Source: VAZQ01 sp036557705
GTDB lineage: Bacteria; Pseudomonadota; Alphaproteobacteria; Rhizobiales; Xanthobacteraceae
Direction: 5' to 3'
Length of the DNA stretch: 64,000 nt
NCBI GenBank assembly: GCA_036557705.1
Contig: DATBHB010000004.1
Location: 39,093-103,092, forward strand
Below the pieces are notes generated by a model. It was not told the origin of the DNA. It saw only the letters and a program-made list of their open reading frames with translations, and ran no database searches. Shown here piece after piece: positions 58,461-64,000 of this stretch. Positions within the stretch are counted from its first letter, which is position 1; the number at the start of each line of letters is the position of its first letter. Both the position numbers and the translations under genes were made by a program.

Positions 58461-59330
58461 ATGCTCTACCGGAACCTGATCGGGATCGCGATCATATCCC
58501 TCTGCCTCTCGGTGGCATGCGAAGCCGCTGCGGCTTCCGACGACGGAAGATACCCTGATTTGAAGGGCCAATGGAGCCGGTTCAATGTGCCCGGCGTCGG
58601 CGGCCAGCCTTCCTACGATCAGACCAAGCTGTGGGGGCTCGGCCAGCAAGCCCCGCTGATCCCGGAATATCAGGCCAGGGCCGAGGCCAGCGTGGCAGAT
58701 CAGGCCGCCGGCGGGCAGGGCGGCGATGGCGGCTTTGCCTGCCGGCCGTACGGAATGCCGCGGATGATGAATGCCTATTCAGTGATCGAACTTATCGTCA
58801 TGCCGGAAACCACCTACATCCTGATCAACAGCGAAGATCACGGCCGGCGAATCTTTACTGACAGCCGTGACTGGCCTAACGAGATCGACATCGCGTTCCA
58901 GGGTTACTCCATCGGCAAATGGATCGATGAGAACGGCGACGGCCGCTACAATGTGCTCGAGGCCGAGACGCGCGGCTTCAAGGGACCGCGCACCTACGAT
59001 GCAACCGGGCTTCCCCTGCATCTCGACAATCAGTCGCTATTCAAGGAGCGGATTTACCTCGACAAGGCCGATCCGAATCTCCTGCACGACGAGATCACGG
59101 TTTTCGACCACGCGTTGACGCGCCCGTGGAGCACCGACAAGAAATTTCGCCGCTCATCCAATCCGCGACCAAACTGGCACGAGAACTTCTGCACCGAAAA
59201 CAACAATCACGTGGTCATCGGCAGGGATATGTACATGCTCAGCGCCGACGGCCGCCTCATGCCCGCCAGAAAGGGCCAGCCGGCGCCGGATTTGGGGTAT
59301 TTCAAGCCCTCGTCTTCGACCCCTCGCTGA
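58461..59330 (+). CDS. Secreted protein with EF-hand-like loop, paralogue 2
   Basis: This 289-residue protein starts at ATG 58461 behind CGAGGAGAGG. It has a signal peptide (~26 residues) and mature start DGRYPDLKGQWSRFNVPG. Residues 156-167 (DENGDGRYNVLE) again fit a full EF-hand loop. The block ETRGFKGPRTYDATGLPLH, then DEITVFDHALTRPWSTDKKFRR, is nearly the same as in the protein at 46086. A single Cys lies in GGFACRPYGMPRMM at the place where the paralogue has ASCLPSGMP. The function is unknown. Confidence 0.75.
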   Translation: MLYRNLIGIAIISLCLSVACEAAAASDDGRYPDLKGQWSRFNVPGVGGQPSYDQTKLWGLGQQAPLIPEYQARAEASVADQAAGGQGGDGGFACRPYGMPRMMNAYSVIELIVMPETTYILINSEDHGRRIFTDSRDWPNEIDIAFQGYSIGKWIDENGDGRYNVLEAETRGFKGPRTYDATGLPLHLDNQSLFKERIYLDKADPNLLHDEITVFDHALTRPWSTDKKFRRSSNPRPNWHENFCTENNNHVVIGRDMYMLSADGRLMPARKGQPAPDLGYFKPSSSTPR

Positions 59331-59375
59331 TCCCGCGCTACTGACCCGAAGCTGACATTGCGCGCGACGACGGAT

Positions 59376-59420
59376 TCTGTAGGGTGGGCAAAGGCGCGCT
59401 TGCGCGCCGTGCCCACGCGT
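59376..59420 (+). repeat. Left REP of the RAYT unit
   Basis: The REP begins TCTGTAGGGTGGGCAAAGGC and ends GTGCCCACGCGT. It is itself an imperfect palindrome (GTGGGCAAAGGCGCGC / GCGCGCCGTGCCCAC). It lies 46 bp after the stop at 59330. Confidence 0.92.
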
Positions 59421-59431
59421 CCGAGGCGCTG

Positions 59432-59961
59432 ATGTCCCACTATCGACGTGCCAGCATCGAAGGCGGACTGTTCTTTTTCAGGATCACGCCCGCCGATCGG
59501 TCAAACGATCTGCTGGTGCGATACATTGATCGTCTGCGGCGCATCTACCGTACGATCCAGAAACGCCACCCATTCGAGACGGTCGCCATCTGCGTGCTGC
59601 CGGATCATTTGCATGCGCTCTGGCGTCTGCCGTCCGGCGATGCCAATTTCCCGCTCCACTGGAGCTTGATCAAGAGCGGCTTTTCGCGCGGATTGCCGGG
59701 CAATGAGCCGCGCAGCCAGAGCAAACTCACCAAACGTGAGCGCGGCCTGTGGCAGCGCCGTATTGGGAACATGCGATTCGCAACCAAGCCGATCTTGTGC
59801 GGCACATCGATTACATTCACCACAATCCCGTGAAGCACGGGCTGGTGCGGCGTGTGTCCGATTGGCCGTACAGCAGCTTCAAACATTACGTCGCGCGTGG
59901 AGATTTGCCACCCGACTGGGGCGGCGATGTCGGTGAGCTGGCCGGCAGCTTTGGAGAGTGA
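59432..59961 (+). pseudogene. REP-associated tyrosine transposase (frameshifted)
   Basis: The start ATG 59432 gives MSHYRRASIEGGLFFFRITPA. The HUH motif is VLPDHLHALWRLP, and IKSGFSRGL follows. At ~59760 the frame shifts: after LWQRR a base is missing (CGCCGTAT where CGCCGTTAT is expected). The continuation YWEHAIRNQADLVRHIDYIHHNPVKHGLV...WPYSSFKHYVARGDLPPDWGGDV is in the other frame. The tyrosine of HIDYIHHNP, the catalytic position in TnpA-REP, is therefore separated from the HUH part. Programmed frameshifting or sequencing error are alternatives to decay. Confidence 0.88.
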
Positions 59962-59965
59962 TCGA

Positions 59966-60010
59966 ACGCGTGGGCACGGCGCGCAAGCGCGCCTTTGCCC
60001 ACCCTACAGA
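59966..60010 (-). repeat. Right REP of the RAYT unit
   Basis: This is the exact reverse complement of 59376-59420. It starts ACGCGTGGGCACGGCGCGC four bases after the transposase stop and ends CACCCTACAGA. Confidence 0.92.
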
Positions 60011-60109
60011 TGTCTGTAATTAGCACATCGCGTTTTGCCTTGCGGTGCAAAAGACCGCGTCGCTAATCGGGCACAGCGAACATACTCGGCCTAACGAGAA
60101 ATGGAGCTG

Positions 60110-60433
60110 TCACCGTCCCCGCCCCACGTGGGCCAGGCGGGTGATGAGCCAGAGCGGCACTACGATCGCGCCGCCGAGAACGAGATAACGTCCGAGCCAG
60201 CGCACGGCATCGAAACCCATATCCCAGACACGGCGGTAGAGCGCCTGCACGGTGTCAATAATATTTTGCAGATCGAATCCGAGCGCCTCCAGGATGGCGC
60301 CGACGAGAATCGAAAGGAGCGCGAGGCGGAAGATGACAGCGAGCGGCGAGCCGCCGAGAAACCGGGCGAGCGCGTCATCGCCGTCCGGTCGGGACCGCCG
60401 GTCAGGGATTGGATTCTCGGTTCGCATGGTCAT
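60110..60433 (-). CDS. DUF6460-type membrane protein
   Basis: This 107-residue protein has a charged N-terminus, then ARFLGGSPLAVIFRLALLSILVGAILEALGF (helix 1). An amphipathic DLQNIIDTVQALYRRVWDMGFDAVRWLGRYL follows, and then VLGGAIVVPLWLITRL (helix 2). The layout matches the DUF6460 group of Rhizobiales. The function is unknown. It lies 118 bp downstream of the DNA ligase gene on the same strand. Confidence 0.75.
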   Translation of the reverse strand: MTMRTENPIPDRRSRPDGDDALARFLGGSPLAVIFRLALLSILVGAILEALGFDLQNIIDTVQALYRRVWDMGFDAVRWLGRYLVLGGAIVVPLWLITRLAHVGRGR

Positions 60434-60551
60434 GGCATCGTCCTTATGACTCCGAGTTGCCCGTAGGCGGATTAGGCGCGCCGTTTGCAGGCGCTGCGGT
60501 GATCGCGATACGGGGCGGCGCTAACCCGCCCTACGATTCGTATCTTTATTA

Positions 60552-62237
60552 TCATATCGAGAGTTCTGCCGCTCGCACGGTGCTGCGTCCGGTCTCGATC
60601 CTCTCCAGCATCCGTTCGAGTGTTTCCAGGCGGTCGGCCTCCCGCGGCGGCTTGTCCCAGCGGAGACGGCTGATGCGTGGAAAGCGCATGGCAACTCCCG
60701 ACTTGTGCCGGCTGGAACGCTGGAGGCCCTCAAAGGCCACTTCGAGCACAAGGCCGCGGTCGGGATCGTGCACGACCTCGCGCACCGGACCGAAGCGCTC
60801 ACGGGTGTTGCGGCGCACGTACCGGTCGATCTGCAGCAGCTCTTCGTCCGTGAAGCCGAAATAGGCTTTGCCCACCGGCACCAGCTCGTCTCCATTCGCC
60901 CCGTCGGTCCAGACGCCGAATGTGTAGTCCGAATAATACGAGGAGCGCTTGCCGTGTCCGCGCTGGGCATACATCAATACGGCATCGACCACGAACGGCT
61001 CGCGTTTCCATTTCCACCATGGCCCCTTCGGTCGCCCGGGCACATAAGCTGCGTCACGGCGTTTGAGCATGATTCCCTCGACCGCTTCGGCATCGACGCC
61101 GGCTCCGGCCGAGGCCGGATCTGCGCGCGCGGCGGCGATCTCGTCCCAGCTGGAAAAGGGCACCAGCGGCGAGAGATCGACGCGCGGGTCGTCGAGCCGC
61201 GCGATGAATTGTTGCAGCCGTTCCCGGCGCTCGACGAACGGGTGCTCCCGCAAGTCCGCGGCGCCGTCGACCAGGAGATCATAGGCGCGCAAGTGCGCCG
61301 GGAATTCGGCAAGCAGCTTTGCATTCACCGCCTTTCGATTGAGCCGCTGCTGGAGCACATTGAAGCTCTGGACGCGGCCATTGCGCACGATCAGCAATTC
61401 GCCATCGATGGCGCCCGGCAGCCGTAACGATTCGACGAGATCAGGAAAGGCCTTCGATATGTCATCGCCGGTGCGCGAATAGAGGCGGGCCACAATGTTA
61501 CTGTCCGCACCCAGGCCCGCTGCGGCCTGGACGCGGATGCCATCCCATTTCCACTCGGCCAGAAAATCCGCAGGCGAAAGCGCCTTAAGATCATTTTCAT
61601 CGACGGCATGTGCCAGCATCGGTGGCTGAAACGGCGCCGGATTGAGACTCGTTGGCTTGGCGGCGCGGCCCTCAAGCCACGCGAAGAGTTCGACATAAGG
61701 TGGCGCAAGCGCCGGCCATAGCAGCTCGATCTCATCAGGGTCCTTGCCGCCGAGCGCGGCAGCCGCGGTCTTCGCAAGCCGTGCCGAGACGCCGATGCGC
61801 AGTTCTGCCGTGACGAGCTTGAGCAGTGCCCAGCGCCCGGTCTCATCGAGCGAATCAAGCCAGCGCGCCAGCTGCGCCGGCAGCTCTTCTTTGCCGAGTG
61901 ACGCCAGCGTGGTCACAACGGTCGACAGCGAAGGATTTGGATTCGGCGCCGTCGCAAAGGGTGTGGGGGCCGGCCACATCAGTGCGACGGTCTCCGAGAG
62001 ATCGCCTACGTAATCACGCGAGAGCTCGAACAGGACCGGATCGGTACGCTCGGAGATGAGAGCGCGGATCATGTTCGGCCTGGCGTGCCGGAAGCTCAGC
62101 GAACCGGTGAGTGCCGCGAGCGCGAAACCGCGGTCGGGATCAGCGCTGGTGCGGAAATATTCCGTCATCAGCCGCAGCTTGTTATTGCGGCCAGGCTCGT
62201 AGGCAAGGCGGTCGAGCAGTTCCGCAAATCGGTTCAT
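60552..62237 (-). CDS. ATP-dependent DNA ligase (LigB-type, ligase-exonuclease module)
   Basis: This 561-residue ligase has an N-terminal helical DNA-binding domain (~1-200), the nucleotidyltransferase domain with adenylated Lys230 in FLAEWKWDGIRVQ, and motif III IDGELLIV. Motif IV lies in VEGIMLKRRDAAYVPG, motif V in WWKWKREPFVVDAVLMY, and a C-terminal OB domain carries FGVW and LVPVGKAYFGFTDEEL. It seals nicks with ATP. It overlaps the exonuclease gene by 4 bp (ATGA), as in the bacterial ligase/exonuclease/Lhr-helicase/phosphoesterase operon, but the latter two genes are not adjacent here. Confidence 0.93.
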   Translation of the reverse strand: MNRFAELLDRLAYEPGRNNKLRLMTEYFRTSADPDRGFALAALTGSLSFRHARPNMIRALISERTDPVLFELSRDYVGDLSETVALMWPAPTPFATAPNPNPSLSTVVTTLASLGKEELPAQLARWLDSLDETGRWALLKLVTAELRIGVSARLAKTAAAALGGKDPDEIELLWPALAPPYVELFAWLEGRAAKPTSLNPAPFQPPMLAHAVDENDLKALSPADFLAEWKWDGIRVQAAAGLGADSNIVARLYSRTGDDISKAFPDLVESLRLPGAIDGELLIVRNGRVQSFNVLQQRLNRKAVNAKLLAEFPAHLRAYDLLVDGAADLREHPFVERRERLQQFIARLDDPRVDLSPLVPFSSWDEIAAARADPASAGAGVDAEAVEGIMLKRRDAAYVPGRPKGPWWKWKREPFVVDAVLMYAQRGHGKRSSYYSDYTFGVWTDGANGDELVPVGKAYFGFTDEELLQIDRYVRRNTRERFGPVREVVHDPDRGLVLEVAFEGLQRSSRHKSGVAMRFPRISRLRWDKPPREADRLETLERMLERIETGRSTVRAAELSI

Positions 62238-63289
62238 TGAACAATGACTCCGCCCCGCTCAGGCGAGATTGCAGCAGCCTCGTCACTCTCATCCTCTTCG
62301 CCGTAACCCAGGATTGCGAGCGGACGGGCATCAAGCCCGCGCATCCTGCACCAGTGCACGAGCGCATCTTCCTGGCCGTGCGTGACCCACACCTTCGCGG
62401 CGCCGGTCGCAACGACAGTCGCGGTGAGGCCGTCCCAATCGGCATGGTCCGAGACGACGAGCGGCAGTTCGATGCCGCGCTGGCGCGCCCGCGCGCGCAC
62501 CCTCATCCAGCCCGACGCAAAGGCCCGAACCGGATCGGCGAAGCGGCGCGACCACGGCTCGCGAAGCGCCGATGGCGGGCACAACACGATGGCGCCGCCG
62601 AGCGCGCCCTTGGCGGCGCTGCGCACCGGCTGCAAGTCGCCGAGCGCGATGGCGCGGGATTGGTAGTAATGCGTAATGCTTTCCAGCGCCCCGTGCAGAT
62701 AGATCGTCGCCTCGTACCCGGCCTGGCGAATGAGCGCGATCACGCGCTGTGCTTTGCCGAGCGAATAGACGCCGACCAGATGGGCACGGTCCGGAAACAT
62801 AGCCGCCGATTGCAGGAGCCTGGCGATCTCGCGATCGGGATCGCCGTGGCGAAACACCGGAAGGCCGAACGTCGCCTCGGTAATGAACAGATCGCAGCGC
62901 ACCAGCTCGAAGCCCGTACAGGTCGGGTCGGGGACTTGCTTGTAATCGCCGGAGGCGACGGCATTGAAGCCGCCGTATTCGATTTCGATCTGGACCGAGC
63001 CGAGCACATGGCCGGCGGGATGAAAGCTCACCTTGGCGCCGCCGATATCAACGCTCTCGCCATAGCCGATCGCCTGCGTCGCACCGGCAAAATTCTCGCC
63101 ATACCGCAGCCGCATGAGATCGAGCGTCTCTCGCGTCGCAAGCACCGCGCCGTGACCGGCCCGCGCGTGGTCGCTATGCGCGTGCGTTATGATCGCTTTG
63201 GCGACTGGCCGGGTCGGATCGATGTAGAATCCGCCCGGCTTGCAGCAGACGCCGGCAGCGGTCGGCATCAGAATATCTTCGGCACGCAT
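62234..63289 (-). CDS. Ligase-associated metallo-beta-lactamase DNA exonuclease
   Basis: This 351-residue MBL-fold protein has the metal motif IITHAHSDHARAGHG (His36, His38, Asp40, His41). FHPAGHVLGSVQIEIEYGG and VASGDYKQVPDPTCTGFELVRCDLFITEATFG follow, then the beta-CASP-like part with VVSDHADWDGLTATV. It matches the ligase-associated exonuclease family related to SNM1/Artemis-type nucleases. The start codon overlap with the ligase implies coupled expression for DNA end repair. Confidence 0.92.
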   Translation of the reverse strand: MRAEDILMPTAAGVCCKPGGFYIDPTRPVAKAIITHAHSDHARAGHGAVLATRETLDLMRLRYGENFAGATQAIGYGESVDIGGAKVSFHPAGHVLGSVQIEIEYGGFNAVASGDYKQVPDPTCTGFELVRCDLFITEATFGLPVFRHGDPDREIARLLQSAAMFPDRAHLVGVYSLGKAQRVIALIRQAGYEATIYLHGALESITHYYQSRAIALGDLQPVRSAAKGALGGAIVLCPPSALREPWSRRFADPVRAFASGWMRVRARARQRGIELPLVVSDHADWDGLTATVVATGAAKVWVTHGQEDALVHWCRMRGLDARPLAILGYGEEDESDEAAAISPERGGVIVQ

Positions 63290-63684
63290 GAGGCTTAGAT
63301 AAGCGGTCCGTTACCATGTGCTAACGGGTGTCCCGGGCGGCAGCCTTGGATGCTTGGCCGCCGTGCGCAAAAAGCCTGAACGTTCCCCGCGCAGGTGCCA
63401 ACTTGCGCGGGCGAGACTGTTCGCGGCCGCAGTCACGCAATTCCCAGCGGCGAATACTCGATCCGCCGCCGGAGGCCGCGCGTGCGACCGGCCCGGCTAA
63501 GCAAAAGCTGCCGCGGTTAAGGTGAGGGCCACGCCCGGATCGCTCCGGGCTGGCCGCGGTTGTCGAGCGGCGGCGGCTCGAACGGCGCCGAGCCGAAATT
63601 CACCGGCCAGGCGATGGCGCTGTAAGGCTCGCCCATTCGCGCAGCCGGTCGAAAATGAGCAGTGCTGATTCGCCCTGCGGCCGC
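63290..63684. other. 395-bp gap without an identified gene
   Basis: The gap holds GC-rich sequence, including the short hairpin CCCGGATCGCTCCGGG near 63535. On the minus strand a 38-codon frame (63522-63638, GEPYSAIAWPVNFGSAPFEPPP...) is open and looks protein-like, but I cannot tie it to a family. The upstream promoter of the exonuclease-ligase pair must lie here. Confidence 0.4.
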
Positions 63685-64000
63685 TCAGTTGGAGCTATTC
63701 GACGCCGCTGCGCCGTTGGTGAAGACCTCCTTGAGAAAGCGCGTCATCGCTACCTTGTATTCGCGATCGGCCCGTTGTTCCGCCGCATTCTTTGGATCGG
63801 TGAAGGCGTGGGTTGCACCACTGTAGAATTGGAGCTCCCAGCTGACCTTGGCGGCGCGCAGCTGCTCGACCAGCGACATGACTTCGGGGATGGGCGACAC
63901 CGGATCCTCGGCTCCTTGCAGAATAAGGACTTTCCCGTTGATGCTCTTTGCGGCCTCGGGGGCGAAGCCGCGGAACGAGCCGTGCACCGAAATCGTGCCG
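63685..64000 (-). CDS. Dienelactone hydrolase-like protein (5' end outside window)
   Basis: The frame stays open to the window end, so the N-terminal part is missing. The visible C-terminal ~104 residues include KVLILQGAEDPVSPIPEVMSLVEQLRAAKVSWELQFYSGATHAFTDP, with the acid (Asp of GAEDP) and the catalytic His (GATHAFT) of the dienelactone-hydrolase family. The usual Cys or Ser nucleophile lies upstream, out of view. The substrate is unknown. Confidence 0.85.
   Translation of the reverse strand, partial: GTISVHGSFRGFAPEAAKSINGKVLILQGAEDPVSPIPEVMSLVEQLRAAKVSWELQFYSGATHAFTDPKNAAEQRADREYKVAMTRFLKEVFTNGAAASNSSN

Larger units (their letters stand above)
59376..60010 (+). mobile_element. RAYT-REP unit: REP-associated transposase between inverted REPs
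   Basis: A 45-bp sequence at 59376-59420 is repeated as a perfect reverse complement at 59966-60010, with no mismatch. Between them lies a REP-associated tyrosine (Y1/HUH) transposase gene that now has one frameshift. The same REP sequence also occurs, diverged, at 2532, 37423, 45154 and 46974. This is the organisation expected for the transposase and its cognate REPs, and it suggests recent mobility of the unit. Confidence 0.88.

Noticed and set aside
63522..63638. Possible 38-codon gene on the minus strand (GEPYSAIAWPVNFGSAPFEPPP...)
   Set aside because: The frame looks protein-like but is short, lacks a recognised family and has no clear ribosome site; mentioned only in the gap entry.

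Overview
The window looks like chromosomal DNA of a GC-rich alphaproteobacterium of the order Hyphomicrobiales (Rhizobiales), probably near Nitrobacteraceae/Xanthobacteraceae (Bradyrhizobium/Pseudolabrys-like). The reasons are a clustered mdh-sucCD-sucAB-lpdA block, a class I (archaeal-type) lysyl-tRNA synthetase, DUF2794, DUF1223 and DUF6460 proteins, orphan Bug/TctC receptors, and dispersed palindromic repeats of the kind common in these genomes. The lineage is an inference; there is no rRNA and I found no tRNA gene.

Layout. 1-9 kb: a lytic transglycosylase cut by the window edge, secreted proteins of unknown role, a secreted C13 (legumain-like) peptidase, a Bug receptor, an esterase-713-like hydrolase, exonuclease III and an MNT/HEPN pair. 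8.4-17 kb: lolA-like, ftsK, an aminotransferase, an antitoxin with a truncated parE remnant, glnK-amtB behind a sigma-54-like promoter, and tesB. 17-30 kb: xerC and a DUF4337 gene, then a minus-strand block zapE-mdh-sucC-sucD-(aspartic protease)-sucA-sucB-(DUF4160-DUF2442)-lpdA, which encodes most of the lower TCA cycle with small accessory genes between the enzyme genes. 30-42 kb: acetyltransferases, thpR, tesA divergent from a YbbAP-type ABC exporter, a Bax-inhibitor-1 protein, DUF2794, DUF1223 and aconitase. 42-45 kb: ccmA-B-C-D-G for cytochrome c maturation. 45-53 kb: a mosaic of small secreted or membrane proteins, a second Bug receptor, a DUF6883/DUF4926 pair, SCO1/SenC, a LysR regulator and a solute-binding protein. 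53-64 kb: parDE, lysS, a TauE/SafE exporter, an S24-type repressor, DUF952-pyrD, a second copy of the EF-hand-loop secreted protein, a frameshifted REP-associated transposase between perfect inverted REPs, a DNA-repair pair (ATP-dependent ligase plus metallo-beta-lactamase exonuclease), and a dienelactone-hydrolase-like gene cut by the window end.

Most striking is the repeat biology. (i) Four intergenic hairpins (22150, 28940, 36817, 56113) have both arms built from a degenerate 7-bp unit (C-R-G plus four bases), and they sit at the 3' ends of genes. (ii) A REP family (GTAGGGTGGGCAAA-type) occurs at 2.5, 37.4, 45.2 and 47.0 kb and also flanks the RAYT transposase as perfect 45-bp inverted copies. 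(iii) Two adjacent CTAG-ended palindromes lie at 45.85-46.01 kb. On the protein side, three secreted paralogues (1242-2426, 46086-46943, 58461-59330) appear to share one superfamily, and two of them carry a canonical EF-hand calcium loop.
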